Part shown: positions 1 through 9,720 of the stretch, piece after piece
How positions within the stretch are numbered: the stretch's first letter is position 1
How the letters are laid out: each line of letters begins with the position of its first letter
Assembly (NCBI GenBank): GCA_014268975.2
Contig: CP077096.1
Coordinates: 883,501-947,500 of the forward strand
From: Pseudomonas wayambapalatensis
GTDB taxonomy: Bacteria > Pseudomonadota > Gammaproteobacteria > Pseudomonadales > Pseudomonadaceae
Direction: 5' to 3'
DNA: 64,000 nucleotides
Position numbers and translations under genes: made by a program
The notes under the pieces: model-generated
Told to the model about the DNA's origin: nothing
What the model saw: only the letters and a program-made list of their open reading frames with translations
Database searches by the model: none

Positions 1-1349
1 GGCAATGGACGCAGTGGATCGACCTGACCGGCAAGTGCGCCATACCAGCACGCCAGTGCATAGACCAGGCAGAGCAGCCCCAGCAGTTGGGCCAGGCGTT
101 GGCGCGGGGTCTTGACCACGAATTCCAGCGCCCCGAGGAACAGCGCCACGCCTGCTGACAACAGGCCGATCAGCAGCAGTGTCACCGGCCCCGGCAGCAC
201 GCGGCTGAGCAGGCCGAGCGCAACGCCCAGCAGCAGGACCCCGATCACGTTCTTCACCGTGTTCATCCACGCCCCGCTCTTGGGTAGCCAGGCGGCACCG
301 CCGGTCGCCACCAGCAGCAGTGGCGCCCCCATGCCCAATCCGAGCGCGAACAGCTTCAGTGCGCCTCCCAGGGCATCGCCGCTGGCGCTTATATAGAGCA
401 GGGCACCGGCCAGTGGCGCAGACACGCAGGGCGAGACCAGCAGGCTGGAAAGCACGCCCAGCACCGCAGCACCCAGCAGCGAACCGCCGCGGGTATTGCT
501 GGCGACGCGGTCCAGGCGCTGGCTCACGGCGTGCGGCAGCTTGAGTTCGAACAGGCCGAACATCGCCAGGGCGAACACCACGAAGAACAGCGCGAAGGGC
601 ACCAGTACCCAGGCCGACTGCAAACGTGCCTGCAAGTTGAGGCTGGCACCGAACAGGCCCATCAGCGCACCGAGCGCGGCAAAGCTGGCAGCCATCGGTA
701 GTACGTAGGCCAGCGATAGGCTCAAGCCGCGCCAGCCACCCACCTGGCCGCGCAGCACCACGCCCGAGAGGATCGGCAGCATCGGCAGCACGCAGGGGGT
801 GAAGGTCAGGCCCAGACCGGCCAGGAAGAACAGCAGCAAGGTCTGCCAGCTCCAGCGCTCGGCCGTGCTGGTGGACAGGGTGCTGCCTTCGCCGGGAATC
901 GACAGTCGCGCAGTTTCCGGGGGATAGCACAAGCCCTTGTCGGCGCAGCCCTGGTAGCCGACCAGCAAGGTGAAGGCGCGCGAGTCGGTGCGCGGTACTT
1001 CGATGTCGACGATGCCATGGTAGACCTCGACATCGCCGAAGAACTCGTCGTGCTTGGCTTCACCCTGGGGGATCCGTGCGTTGCCGAGGGCGATGTCGGC
1101 TGGCTCGCTGCGGAACTGGAAGCGATGGCGGTAGAGGTAGTAGCCCTCGGTGGCGACGAAGCGCAGCTTGATCGACTGGGCATCGGCGCTGATCAGGTCG
1201 AGCTTGAAGGCTTCGTGGACCGGCAGGAAGTCGGCGCTGTTGGACAGCGAGGCGGCACCGAGGGTGGCGCTGGGGCGGTTGTCGAGCAGGCCCGAGGCGA
1301 AGGCTGGGCTGGCCAGCAGCAGGAACAGCAGGAAGAACAGGCGGCGCAT
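1..1349 (-). CDS. dsbD: Thiol:disulfide interchange protein DsbD (C-terminus cut by window edge)
   Basis: Inner-membrane reductant conduit that passes electrons from cytoplasmic thioredoxin to periplasmic DsbC/DsbG and cytochrome c maturation proteins. The 449 visible codons start at an ATG with a signal peptide (MRRLFFLLFLLLASPAFASG). The N-terminal periplasmic domain follows, with its redox cysteines Cys135 and Cys141 in a GCADKGLCYPP motif. The membrane domain then has the paired cysteines Cys186 (FTPCVLPM) and Cys308 (VSPCVSAP). Several hydrophobic helices follow to the window edge. The C-terminal thioredoxin domain expected for the family (about 570-600 residues in full) lies outside the window. 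The gene is transcribed leftward and is separated from the chemoreceptor gene by a strong hairpin. Confidence 0.96.
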   Translation of the reverse strand, partial: MRRLFFLLFLLLASPAFASGLLDNRPSATLGAASLSNSADFLPVHEAFKLDLISADAQSIKLRFVATEGYYLYRHRFQFRSEPADIALGNARIPQGEAKHDEFFGDVEVYHGIVDIEVPRTDSRAFTLLVGYQGCADKGLCYPPETARLSIPGEGSTLSTSTAERWSWQTLLLFFLAGLGLTFTPCVLPMLPILSGVVLRGQVGGWRGLSLSLAYVLPMAASFAALGALMGLFGASLNLQARLQSAWVLVPFALFFVVFALAMFGLFELKLPHAVSQRLDRVASNTRGGSLLGAAVLGVLSSLLVSPCVSAPLAGALLYISASGDALGGALKLFALGLGMGAPLLLVATGGAAWLPKSGAWMNTVKNVIGVLLLGVALGLLSRVLPGPVTLLLIGLLSAGVALFLGALEFVVKTPRQRLAQLLGLLCLVYALACWYGALAGQVDPLRPL

Positions 1350-1459
1350 GGCGGACTCGCGAGGCGGAACGTGCCCGGCATGATAGCGGAGTTGGCTGGA
1401 GGCGGGGATGACAGGTGGTCGCAGGTTCGGCTGTTTGCAGGCCTGGCCCGGGTGGGAGC

Positions 1460-1485
1460 GGCCTGGCCCGCGAAGGGGCCAGGCC
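1460..1485. terminator. REP-like hairpin, likely terminator of the chemoreceptor gene
   Basis: Perfect 10-bp inverted repeat GGCCTGGCCC / GGGCCAGGCC with a 6-nt loop, just 3' of the chemoreceptor stop codon (minus strand). The preceding GTGGGAGCGG and the GCGAAG loop are like the Pseudomonas REP core, so it may be a diverged REP doing terminator duty. There is no T-run. Confidence 0.6.
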
Positions 1486-1491
1486 TGCCGA

Positions 1492-3453
1492 TCACACCCT
1501 GAAGGCCCGCACCGCGGTATTCAGCTCACCCCCCAGTTGCAGCAACTGCTCACCCTGCTCGCGCCCTTCGCCGATGCGTTGCAGGTTGTCTTCCCCGAGC
1601 GCATGAATCCGCTCGCTGTGGTCGCGGATCTCGCTCACAGCACCGCTCTGCTGTGCGGTGACGTCGGCAATCCTCACCGCTGTATCGGAGATGGTGCGAA
1701 TCGCGCTGACAATCTCATCCAGCGCACCGTCCGCCGCCTGGGCCTGGCTGGCGGTGGCCTCGGCGTGTTCGAGCTGGGTGCGCATGCCATTCACCGATTC
1801 GCGCGCCGCCTGCTGCAGGCGGTCGATCAGCGCCTGGATCTCGCCGGTGGCGCCGGTGGTGCGCTGGGCCAGCGAGCGCACTTCGTCGGCTACGACGGCG
1901 AAGCCGCGGCCCATTTCGCCGGCACGGGCCGCCTCGATCGCTGCGTTGAGGGCCAGCAGGTTGGTCTGCTCGGCGATCGAGCGGATCACCGTCAGCACGC
2001 CACCGATGGTCGCCGACTCCTCGGCCAGTTGTTCGATCAACTGCGCATTGCCCTGCACTTCATCGACCAACGCTCGCAGGCCGGAGAGGCTGTGGCCGAT
2101 CACCGTCTGGCCGTGCTCCACGGCGCGCCCGGCGTCGCGGCTGGCATCCGCGGCCGAACTGGCATCGCCGGCCACTTGCTGGATGGTCGCCTCGAGCTCG
2201 CCCAGGGCATCGCGGATCTGTGCAGTATCGCCCGCCTGGCGCTCGGCACCGTCATGCAGCGCGCTGCTCATGCCGGCCAGGGCATGGCTGCTGCCTGCGA
2301 CCTGCTCGGCGTTGTGGCGGATCGTGCCGACCAGGGTCACCAGGTACTGGCGCAGCCGGTTGAGCGACTCCTGGATGTCGTGCAGTTCAAGGTTGGTCTT
2401 GCCAAGGGCGACGGGCTGGGCGAAATCGCCCTCGGCCCAACGCGACAAGGCTGGCGCAAGGCTGGTAAGGGTGCGCGTCAGGCGGCGCTGCAAGGTGTCG
2501 ATGAGTAGGGCGATCAGCAGAATCAGGCCGATCATCAGGCCCTGGATGACCCGGACCTCGCCAGCGATCTTCGCGTGCTGACCGCGCACTTCAGGTTCCA
2601 GTCCGGCGATGGCCTTTTGCACAGCTTCGAGGCGCTCGCTGGTGCTGGCGGCCAATGCGGCGCGGCGTTCGATCTGTTCACGGGTGCGCTGCAGTTCGGC
2701 CGGATAGCGCCCGAGCAAGCTTTGCAGTTCACGCTTGAGGCCGACGGCAACGTCCTCCTTCTGCTCGCTGCCCTGGCTTTGCAGGCCCATCATCGCGGCG
2801 AAGTCGTCGGCGTTGGATTCGGCCGCGCGGGTCACCCCCAGCAACGGCAGGCTGTCGATGATCTGCGCCTGGGCGCGGATCTGTTGCAGTTCGCGCTCCA
2901 CTTCGTCCGCCAGTTCCGCGCGACCGCTGCTGACCAGCTTGTCGCGGGCCAGTGCCAGGCGGCCCAGGTGCAGCGAGGCGTCCATCAGTGGGGCCAGGTA
3001 GCGACCCGCCTCGGCGTTGCCACTGTCGCGGGCATAGCCGGCCAGTTGCTCCAGGTTGGCGCCCAGTTCGCGCTCGGCCTGCAGCAGCAATGCCTGTGGG
3101 TCTCCGGCCAGCTTGCCGGCGGCCAGCAGTTCGTTGGCGGTAAAGCCCTGCAGGCTGTCCAGGCTCGGGCGCAGCTTGGCGGCCAATGCGTCTGGCCATT
3201 CTCCGAGGGCGCTGTGCAACTGCTTGTTGGCCTCCATGGCCGAGGCATGGCGCAGGGCGTCGCCGCTGGCCAGGTAGGCCTGGATATTGCCGGCGGTCTC
3301 GTTCTGGAACTGCTGGGACAGCCCCAGGTAGCGCTCCATCATCTGATAGGGACGCTCCAGCGCACGCTGCGACCACCACAGGGTTGCACCCAGGGCAAAG
3401 CACACGGTCACCAGCAAGAGGGTGTTGAAATTGGTCAGCCACTTCAGGCGCAT
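1492..3453 (-). CDS. ctpL: Methyl-accepting chemotaxis protein, CtpL-like
   Basis: Transmembrane chemoreceptor of 653 residues. One N-terminal membrane helix (about 8-28) is followed by a long, mostly helical periplasmic sensor region (about 30-300, with no dCache signature). A second membrane helix (about 303-320) and a HAMP linker come next. The cytoplasmic signalling domain carries the MCP hairpin tip ([20 protein letters not shown]). The C-terminus ends in AFRV with no CheR-tethering pentapeptide. The start ATG has AGGAAG 9 nt upstream. In P. aeruginosa the gene in this position between dsbD and gcbA is ctpL, a receptor linked to phosphate-starvation chemotaxis. The name rests on that synteny and architecture; the ligand is not evident from the sequence. 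Confidence 0.85.
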   Translation of the reverse strand: MRLKWLTNFNTLLLVTVCFALGATLWWSQRALERPYQMMERYLGLSQQFQNETAGNIQAYLASGDALRHASAMEANKQLHSALGEWPDALAAKLRPSLDSLQGFTANELLAAGKLAGDPQALLLQAERELGANLEQLAGYARDSGNAEAGRYLAPLMDASLHLGRLALARDKLVSSGRAELADEVERELQQIRAQAQIIDSLPLLGVTRAAESNADDFAAMMGLQSQGSEQKEDVAVGLKRELQSLLGRYPAELQRTREQIERRAALAASTSERLEAVQKAIAGLEPEVRGQHAKIAGEVRVIQGLMIGLILLIALLIDTLQRRLTRTLTSLAPALSRWAEGDFAQPVALGKTNLELHDIQESLNRLRQYLVTLVGTIRHNAEQVAGSSHALAGMSSALHDGAERQAGDTAQIRDALGELEATIQQVAGDASSAADASRDAGRAVEHGQTVIGHSLSGLRALVDEVQGNAQLIEQLAEESATIGGVLTVIRSIAEQTNLLALNAAIEAARAGEMGRGFAVVADEVRSLAQRTTGATGEIQALIDRLQQAARESVNGMRTQLEHAEATASQAQAADGALDEIVSAIRTISDTAVRIADVTAQQSGAVSEIRDHSERIHALGEDNLQRIGEGREQGEQLLQLGGELNTAVRAFRV

Positions 3454-3566
3454 AGCCGCGAACTTCCTGCGGGAATGGAGAGGTAGGTGCCTGAAGTTAT
3501 TGCGATTTTGTGACCGGGTGATGACGACGACGGGGTGGCGCCATAAAAAAGTGGCAGAGTGCCAGT

Positions 3567-5183
3567 CTAGGGCTCGACCCTCACCACACAGTTGCGCCCC
3601 GCGTGCTTGGCCCGGTACAGCGCCTCGTCCGCCGCGCTGGCCATGGTCAGCGCATCCAGCGCGTCATCGAGTTGCACCACCCCGGCGCTGAAGGTGCACT
3701 GCAGGTCGTGCGGCTGGGCGGGATAGTGGATTTCGGCAAAGCGCCGGCGGATCTCGTCGAGCACCTTGTGCGCAGCTTCCAGGCCGGTGTTGGGCATGAC
3801 GATGGCGAATTCCTCGCCGCCATAGCGGCCGATGAAATCGGTCTTGCGCAGGCGCTGCTTGAGGAACAACGCCAGGCTCTTGATCACCCGGTCGCCCATG
3901 GGATGGCCATGGCGGTCGTTGATCTTCTTGAAGTGGTCGATGTCCAGCATGGCGAAGCTCAGTGGTTGTTCCTCGCGGCGGGCGCGGAAACTGCAGTCTT
4001 CGAGCAGTTGCAGGATGTGGGTGTGGTTGTACAGCCCGGTCAGGCTGTCGCGCACCATGCGCGCCTTGAGATGACGGGCGCGGGCGGCGCGGTTGCGCAC
4101 GGTGGTGACCAGGTGACGGGCGCGGATCGGCTTGGTGAGGAAGTCGTCGCCACCTTCGCTCATGGCATCGAGCTGCTTGTCCAGGTCGTCCTCGGCCGAC
4201 AGGTAGATGATCGGTACGCTGACATAACGGTCGTTGTGGCGGATCACCTTGGCCAGTTCGGTGCCGGTGCAGTCGGGCATGTACATGTCGAGGATGATCA
4301 GGTCGGGCTGGAAGTCAGCGAGCTCGGCCATGGTGCGGATCGGCTCGGTGAGCGTGCGGGTGATGATGCCGGCGCCGTTGAGCAGGCGCTCGGTGTGCAT
4401 GGCCTGGGCGCGCGAGTCATCGATGATCAGCACCCGGAACGGGTCGTATTGGGTGGCGCTGGTCAGCAGTTCGACCTTCTCCAGCAGGCTGGATGCCTCC
4501 AGGGTGCCGGTGAGGAACTCCTGGCCTCCGGCGCGCACGGCGGCGAGGCGGGTCGGGGTGTCGGTCTCGTGGAGGCTGAAGAACAGCAGCGGGATGTGCA
4601 ACTCCAGCCCTTGCTGGGCGTCGGCGGCCAGTTTGAGGCCCTGGCCGGGGCCACTGAAGTCGACATCCATGACGATGGCCGACGGCAGGCGTTCGCTCAT
4701 CGAGGCACGGAAGGCTTCGGCGTTGCCCAGTGCCTGCACGCCCAACCCGAAGAACTCCAGCTGTTGCGCCAGGCGTTCGGCGCGGTCATGGTCCTGCAGC
4801 AGGATGTACACCGGCTTGCGCAAGGGTGGCAGAGGCACATGATCGAGCTGGTCGCCCTTGCGCAGGCCGGTGCGCGACAGGCGTTGCATCAGGCGATTGA
4901 GCTCGCCGATCAGCTCGGAGTTGAGCCGCGTGCTGTTCGCTTCGATGGTCCTCAGCGTCTGTCCGATGGCAATCGACAGGCTGCCGTGCTCGGGCTGCTC
5001 GAAACGGTCGGCGTAGCGTTGCAGGCGCAGATTGGCATCGCCCAGTTCGCTCAGCCCTGCGCTCGACCACTCGCCACGCTGCAGGCGCTGCCAGATTTCG
5101 AGAATCTGTCGGGCCTGGTGAATGACCCGCTGGGCGAAATGCTGCTTCAAGCGCTCGTGGCTGGGCTCGGCTGGCTGGGTCAT
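3567..5183 (-). CDS. gcbA: Diguanylate cyclase with two receiver-type domains (GcbA family)
   Basis: Makes cyclic di-GMP from two GTP. In P. fluorescens and P. aeruginosa GcbA promotes early attachment and biofilm formation. The 538 residues comprise an N-terminal helical region (1-120), a first receiver-like domain (about 124-240), a second receiver (about 249-365) and a GGDEF domain (about 375-536). The second receiver has the full acceptor set: VLIIDDS, Asp299 and Lys351 in TKP. The first lacks the conserved Lys (FLTGTLEAS instead of FLTKP) and has only one residue of the acidic pair, so it looks like a pseudo-receiver. The cyclase has an intact GGEEF (455-459) and an inhibitory RxxD site (Arg446-Asp449) five residues before it. 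Both catalysis and product inhibition are therefore expected. It is divergent from the DUF2333 gene. Confidence 0.93.
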   Translation of the reverse strand: MTQPAEPSHERLKQHFAQRVIHQARQILEIWQRLQRGEWSSAGLSELGDANLRLQRYADRFEQPEHGSLSIAIGQTLRTIEANSTRLNSELIGELNRLMQRLSRTGLRKGDQLDHVPLPPLRKPVYILLQDHDRAERLAQQLEFFGLGVQALGNAEAFRASMSERLPSAIVMDVDFSGPGQGLKLAADAQQGLELHIPLLFFSLHETDTPTRLAAVRAGGQEFLTGTLEASSLLEKVELLTSATQYDPFRVLIIDDSRAQAMHTERLLNGAGIITRTLTEPIRTMAELADFQPDLIILDMYMPDCTGTELAKVIRHNDRYVSVPIIYLSAEDDLDKQLDAMSEGGDDFLTKPIRARHLVTTVRNRAARARHLKARMVRDSLTGLYNHTHILQLLEDCSFRARREEQPLSFAMLDIDHFKKINDRHGHPMGDRVIKSLALFLKQRLRKTDFIGRYGGEEFAIVMPNTGLEAAHKVLDEIRRRFAEIHYPAQPHDLQCTFSAGVVQLDDALDALTMASAADEALYRAKHAGRNCVVRVEP

Positions 5184-5433
5184 GTCCTGACTGCTTGTTG
5201 GAGGTTGGTGTGCAGGTTCAATGATGGCTCTATGCTAGCAGGTCTTTTCCTGCTCGCGAGTGCTGTGGGTCAACAAAGCGTTCCGGCCCGATTATTCAGT
5301 TCCCGACCCATTGGTCGCTTATGCGTATGGCGGCGTCTGCTTTATAGTGCTGGGACGCGGGCTTGTCGTGGCACCCTGGCCGAGGCCTGTGGTCCAAGCC
5401 CCTGAACCGTCATGATTGATTAAGGACAACGCC

Positions 5434-6501
5434 ATGCTGGACTGGAAAAACCGTGAGGCCAAGGCTGAGCGCCCCGAGCGCGTCGATGGCCGTGGCGCTG
5501 CCACCCGTAGCTACCTCGGCGGCCTCTGGAGCCGCGCCCTGGGCACCCTGATCGGCCTGTACCTGCTGGTGTGCATCGGCCTTGGCTGGTACTGGAGCGA
5601 AGAGCCTGATCTGTTCCCGGTGCAACAGAATGCCCAGGCTGCGGCCGAGCGTAACGGCCAGCAGATGGTGGTTGGCTATACCACCATCGAAACCCTCAAG
5701 ACAGTGGCCGGCACCCTGCTCGACAAGCCGGGTGGGTATATCTCCAACGACCGCTTCCCGCCGGGGCTGTGGATGGACAACATGCCGAGCTGGGAATATG
5801 GCGTGTTGGTCCAGGTGCGCGACCTGTCGCGTGCGCTGCGCAAGGACTTCGCTCGCTCGCAGTCGCAATCGACCGAAGACGCCGACCTGGCCAAGGCCGA
5901 GCCGCGCTTCAACTTCGACAACAAGAGCTGGATCCTCCCTTCCAGCGAGTCGGAGTTCGAGGAGGGCATCAAGTCGCTCAACCGCTACCAGGTGCGCCTG
6001 GCCGCTGGCGACCAGGGCGCGATCTTCTATACCCGCGCCGACAACCTGAACAACTGGCTGGGCGACGTTGCCACGCGTCTGGGATCGTTGTCCCAACGCC
6101 TGTCGGCCAGCGTCGGCCGGGTCAAGCTCAACAGCAACCTGAAGACCGAAACCGTCCAGGCCGGCCAGGCACCGCAGGTCGACGAGGAGATCGTCGAGAC
6201 GCCATGGCTGCAGATCGACAACGTCTTCTACGAAGCCCGCGGCCAGGCCTGGGCGCTGTCGCATCTGCTGCGCGCCATCGAGGTCGACTTCGCCGACGTA
6301 CTGGCCAAGAAGAACGCCACCGTCAGCGTGCGTCAGATCATTCGTGAGCTGGAAGCTTCGCAGGAGCCGCTGTGGAGCCCGATGGTACTCAACGGCAGTG
6401 GCTTCGGCATGTGGGCCAACCACTCGCTGGTGATGGCCAACTACATCTCCCGGGCCAACGCCGCAGTCATCGACCTGCGTCAGTTGCTCTCGCAAGGATG
6501 A
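5434..6501 (+). CDS. DUF2333 family inner-membrane-anchored protein
   Basis: Protein of 355 residues with a short basic cytoplasmic N-terminus, one membrane helix (LGTLIGLYLLVCIGLGWYW) and a periplasmic domain of about 310 residues. The periplasmic domain has the DUF2333 conserved stretch (GGYISNDRFPPGLWMDNMPSWE). Function is unknown. The ATG at 5434 is preferred over an in-frame TTG at 5416, because AAGGAC lies 7 nt before the ATG and would fall inside the longer form. The stop overlaps the start of the Nudix gene (ATGA), so the two are translationally coupled. A TATAGT hexamer at 5343-5348 is a possible -10, but I see no convincing -35. Confidence 0.9.
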   Translation: MLDWKNREAKAERPERVDGRGAATRSYLGGLWSRALGTLIGLYLLVCIGLGWYWSEEPDLFPVQQNAQAAAERNGQQMVVGYTTIETLKTVAGTLLDKPGGYISNDRFPPGLWMDNMPSWEYGVLVQVRDLSRALRKDFARSQSQSTEDADLAKAEPRFNFDNKSWILPSSESEFEEGIKSLNRYQVRLAAGDQGAIFYTRADNLNNWLGDVATRLGSLSQRLSASVGRVKLNSNLKTETVQAGQAPQVDEEIVETPWLQIDNVFYEARGQAWALSHLLRAIEVDFADVLAKKNATVSVRQIIRELEASQEPLWSPMVLNGSGFGMWANHSLVMANYISRANAAVIDLRQLLSQG

Positions 6502-7031
6502 CCATCAATCCCGCCGAGGTCGCGCACCGCGCGGCCTCCGATGCCGAGCTGGTGGCCTGGGTGGACGAACACGACCAGCCGCTTGGCGCCCTGGCGCGGG
6601 CCGAGTTGCGCGAGCGAGGGTTGATCGGGCGCTGTACCTTCATCCTGCTGTTCAACAGCCAGGGCGAGCTGTGCGTGCACCGGCGCACCTTGAGCAAGGC
6701 GCTGTATCCCGGGTATTGGGATGTGGCGGCCGGTGGCATGGTCGGGGTGCACGAGGAGTACGCCGAGTCTGCGGCCCGCGAGCTGGAAGAGGAACTGGGC
6801 ATCGCTGGCGTCGCGTTGCGTTTTCACGAGAAGTTCTACTTCGATCAGTTGGGCAACCGCTTGTGGTGCGCGGTGTTCTCGGCGGTGTCCGACGCGCCGC
6901 TGCGGCTGCAGCCTGAAGAGGTGATCGAGGCGCGCTTCGTCACTGTGGAACAGGCAGAGGCCGAGAGCCGGGAGAAGGACTTCTGTCCGGACTCGCTGGA
7001 GGCGTTGCGCCGGTACAAGGCGAGCCTGTAG
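6498..7031 (+). CDS. Nudix hydrolase, YfcD-like
   Basis: Predicted nucleoside-diphosphate-linked pyrophosphohydrolase of 178 residues. The Nudix box is complete (G-x5-E-x7-REL-x-EE-x-GI, within GGMVGVHEEYAESAARELEE and the following residues). The preceding RCTFILLFNSQGELCVHRR strand and the YPGYWDVAAGG segment are typical of the YfcD/IPP-isomerase-like branch. The substrate is unknown. The start ATG at 6498 overlaps the DUF2333 stop codon. A longer reading frame upstream is only the other frame of DUF2333. Conserved position next to the SUI1 gene and speA. Confidence 0.92.
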   Translation: MTINPAEVAHRAASDAELVAWVDEHDQPLGALARAELRERGLIGRCTFILLFNSQGELCVHRRTLSKALYPGYWDVAAGGMVGVHEEYAESAARELEEELGIAGVALRFHEKFYFDQLGNRLWCAVFSAVSDAPLRLQPEEVIEARFVTVEQAEAESREKDFCPDSLEALRRYKASL

Positions 7032-7182
7032 CCGTCAGCGCTCCCCCACGTCGCAAAACATTCGCAAAATGCCGCAATCCAGTACTTAGCAAGCCAGGAA
7101 TTTATCGTTACACTGCGCGCCCTTTTCGGGCTGTCGCAACACCTGCGACAGTAGCGCCGCCCCTGCCAGAGTGGGGCTTCGC

Positions 7183-7218
7183 GGTCGGTCCAGTCCCCCT
7201 GTGGTCCGACCAGTTTTT
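7183..7218 (+). terminator. Terminator-like hairpin in the leader of the SUI1 gene
   Basis: GGTCGG (7183-7188) pairs with CCGACC (7206-7211), with a further partly paired CC/GG step, and is followed by CAGTTTTTG, a T5 run. It sits 23 nt before the GTG start of the SUI1 gene. A second perfect stem, CTGTCGCA / TGCGACAG (7131-7138 / 7144-7151), lies just upstream. It may end a transcript from the Nudix gene or act as an attenuator; sequence alone does not decide. Confidence 0.5.
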
Positions 7219-7240
7219 GTCCTCAGCAAGAGGAACAAAA

Positions 7241-7612
7241 GTGGCCAAGAAAGCTTCTTCCTTCTCCGCCCTCGGCGGTCTCGTGTTTTCCACCGACGCT
7301 GGTCGGCACTGCCCCGACTGCAGCCAGCCGGTGGACGCGTGTGTCTGCAAGCAGCAACTGATCCCCGAAGGTGATGGCATTGCCCGGGTACGCCGTGAAA
7401 GCAAGGGGCGTGGCGGCAAGACCGTCACCACCATCACTGGCGTACCGCTGCCGCTCGAGCAGCTCAAGGACCTCGCCAGCACGCTCAAACGGCGATGCGG
7501 CACCGGTGGTGCCTTGAAAGACGGTGTCATCGAGATCCAGGGTGATCACGTCGAACTGCTGCTCGCCGAGCTGATCAAGCAGGGTTTCAAGGCGAAGAAG
7601 TCCGGCGGTTGA
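7241..7612 (+). CDS. yciH: SUI1/eIF1-like translation factor (YciH family)
   Basis: Protein of 123 residues related to eukaryotic initiation factor eIF1. An N-terminal CPDC...CVC cluster could bind a metal. The C-terminal SUI1 fold follows (KTVTTITGVPL, TLKRRCGTGGALKDG, IEIQGDH, LLAELIKQGF). In E. coli YciH influences start-site fidelity, but its role in Pseudomonas is less defined. The GTG at 7241 is chosen because AGAGGAAC lies just before it; a TTG at 7217 would start inside the upstream T-run. Always beside speA in the related gene orders I know. Confidence 0.92.
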   Translation: MAKKASSFSALGGLVFSTDAGRHCPDCSQPVDACVCKQQLIPEGDGIARVRRESKGRGGKTVTTITGVPLPLEQLKDLASTLKRRCGTGGALKDGVIEIQGDHVELLLAELIKQGFKAKKSGG

Positions 7613-7708
7613 GTGTTGCCCGCAGGCATTTTTGCCGAGCGCTTTCTAAACTCGTTTCCGTTGCCGGGGTCTACCCGGGGACGGACGAATCGTCATTTTC
7701 AGCTTCTA

Positions 7709-7738
7709 CACTGCGCCCGCACCCACCGCGGGGCAGTG
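7709..7738 (+). promoter_or_regulatory. Stem-loop in the speA leader
   Basis: CACTGC-G-CCCGC (7709-7720) pairs with GCGGG-GCAGTG (7728-7738) through a single-base bulge, with a short C-rich loop. It ends 26 nt before the speA ATG. There is no T-run directly after it (TCTTGAC), so it is more likely a leader structure than a strong terminator. Confidence 0.4.
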
Positions 7739-7764
7739 TCTTGACTTATCTATAGGGGACTTGA

Positions 7765-9678
7765 ATGTCCGTACGACGCACACGCAAAGACGATGGCAGC
7801 CAATGGACCGTGGCCGACAGCCGCAGTGTTTATGGTATCCGCCATTGGGGCGCTGGTTATTTCGCCATCAATGAAGCCGGGCGTGTCGAAGTGCGCCCCA
7901 ACGGCCCCGACAGCGCGCCGATCGACCTCTTCGAGCAGGTCGACGAGCTGCGCCAGAGTGGCCTGTCGCTGCCACTGCTGGTCCGTTTCCCGGACATCCT
8001 GCAGGACCGCGTACGCCAACTGACCGGTGCCTTCGACGCCAACATCGCGCGCCTGGAGTACCAGAGCCAGTACACGGCCCTTTATCCGATCAAGGTCAAC
8101 CAGCAGGAAGCGGTGGTCGAGAACATCATCGCCACGCAAAACGTCTCCATCGGCCTCGAAGCCGGCTCCAAGCCCGAGCTGCTGGCCGTGCTGGCGCTGG
8201 CGCCCAAGGGCGGTACCATCGTCTGCAACGGCTACAAGGACCGTGAGTTCATCCGCCTGGCACTGATGGGCCAGAAGCTGGGCCACAACGTGTTCATCGT
8301 CATCGAGAAGGAATCCGAGGTCGCCCTGGTGATCGAGGAGGCCGCCGAGCTCAAGGTCAAGCCACAGGTCGGCCTGCGCGTGCGCCTGTCGTCGCTGGCT
8401 TCGAGCAAGTGGGCCGACACCGGGGGCGAGAAATCCAAGTTCGGCCTGTCGGCTGCGCAATTGCTGTCGGTGGTCAGCCGCTTCCGTGATGCCGGGCTGG
8501 ACCAGGGTATCCGCCTGCTGCACTTCCACATGGGCTCGCAGATCGCCAACCTCGCCGACTACCAGCACGGCTTCAAGGAAGCCATCCGCTATTACGGCGA
8601 GCTGCGCGGCCTGGGCCTGCCGGTCGATCACATCGACGTCGGTGGCGGGCTGGGCGTCGACTACGATGGCACCCACTCGCGCAACGCCAGCTCGATCAAC
8701 TACGACATGGATGACTATGCCGGCGTGGTGGTGGGGATGCTCAAGGAGTTCTGCGACGCCCAGGGCTTGCCGCACCCGCATATCTTCTCCGAGAGCGGTC
8801 GCTCGCTGACTGCGCACCACGCCATGCTGGTGATCCAGGTCACCGACGTCGAAAGCCACAACGACGAAGTGCCGACCATCGAGAACAAGGAGGCGCTGCC
8901 CGAGACCGTGCAGTGGCTGGCCGACCTGCTCGGCCCGACCGACATCGAGATGGTCACCGAGACCTACTGGCGCGCCACCCACTACATGGGTGACGTGGCT
9001 GCGCAGTATGCCGATGGCAAGATCAGCCTCTCCGAGAAAGCCCTGGCCGAGCAATGCTACTTCGCTGTGTGCCGTCGCCTGCACAACTCGCTCAAGGCTC
9101 GCCAGCGTTCGCACCGCCAGGTGTTGGACGAGCTCAACGACAAGCTCGCCGACAAGTACATCTGTAATTTCTCGGTGTTCCAGAGCCTGCCCGACACCTG
9201 GGCCATTGGCCAGGTACTGCCGATCATCCCGCTGCACCGCCTGGACGAAGAGCCCATGCGCCGCGCGGTGCTGCAGGACCTGACCTGCGACTCCGATGGC
9301 AAGATCAACCAGTACGTCGACGAGCAGAGCATCGAGACCAGCATGCCGGTGCATGCCGTACGCGAAGGTGAGGACTACCTGCTGGGCGTGTTCCTGGTCG
9401 GCGCCTACCAGGAAATCCTTGGGGACATGCACAACCTGTTCGGTGACACCGACTCGGTGAACATCTACCAGAACGCCGACGGCAGCGTGTACCACGCTGG
9501 CATCGAGACCCACGACACCATCGAGGACATGCTGCGCTACGTGCACCTGTCGCCGGAGGAGTTGATGACCCACTACCGCGACAAGGTCGCCAGCGCCAAG
9601 ATCAGCGCCCGTGAGCGGACCCAGTTCCTCGACGCGCTGCGCCTGGGCCTGACTCGGTCTTCGTACCTGTCGTCGTGA
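7765..9678 (+). CDS. speA: Biosynthetic arginine decarboxylase
   Basis: PLP-dependent decarboxylase converting L-arginine to agmatine, the first step of the agmatine route to putrescine. The 637 residues match the usual length of the SpeA type (fold III). Lys110 in YPIKVNQ is the Schiff-base lysine. Other family motifs are [21 protein letters not shown], the glycine-rich [24 protein letters not shown] and the C-terminal [15 protein letters not shown]. The N-terminal [16 protein letters not shown] is also typical. AGGGGAC precedes the ATG by 4 nt. A terminator hairpin follows directly. Confidence 0.98.
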   Translation: MSVRRTRKDDGSQWTVADSRSVYGIRHWGAGYFAINEAGRVEVRPNGPDSAPIDLFEQVDELRQSGLSLPLLVRFPDILQDRVRQLTGAFDANIARLEYQSQYTALYPIKVNQQEAVVENIIATQNVSIGLEAGSKPELLAVLALAPKGGTIVCNGYKDREFIRLALMGQKLGHNVFIVIEKESEVALVIEEAAELKVKPQVGLRVRLSSLASSKWADTGGEKSKFGLSAAQLLSVVSRFRDAGLDQGIRLLHFHMGSQIANLADYQHGFKEAIRYYGELRGLGLPVDHIDVGGGLGVDYDGTHSRNASSINYDMDDYAGVVVGMLKEFCDAQGLPHPHIFSESGRSLTAHHAMLVIQVTDVESHNDEVPTIENKEALPETVQWLADLLGPTDIEMVTETYWRATHYMGDVAAQYADGKISLSEKALAEQCYFAVCRRLHNSLKARQRSHRQVLDELNDKLADKYICNFSVFQSLPDTWAIGQVLPIIPLHRLDEEPMRRAVLQDLTCDSDGKINQYVDEQSIETSMPVHAVREGEDYLLGVFLVGAYQEILGDMHNLFGDTDSVNIYQNADGSVYHAGIETHDTIEDMLRYVHLSPEELMTHYRDKVASAKISARERTQFLDALRLGLTRSSYLSS

Positions 9679-9683
9679 TCGGC

Positions 9684-9716
9684 GGGCCGCTCCTGCAAGG
9701 TTTGCTGGAGCGGCCC
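9684..9716. terminator. Bidirectional terminator between speA and the MATE gene
   Basis: Perfect 10-bp repeat GGGCCGCTCC / GGAGCGGCCC with an inner GCAA / TTGC extension. It lies between the converging speA and MATE stop codons. Confidence 0.8.
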
Positions 9717-9720
9717 TGCT

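Noticed and set aside
5184..5433. Promoter for the DUF2333 gene
   Set aside because: A TATAGT hexamer exists but no -35 at correct spacing, so no promoter is called.
7750..9573. A 607-codon frame opposite speA
   Set aside because: Antisense shadow of speA with no recognisable protein features and no ribosome-binding site.
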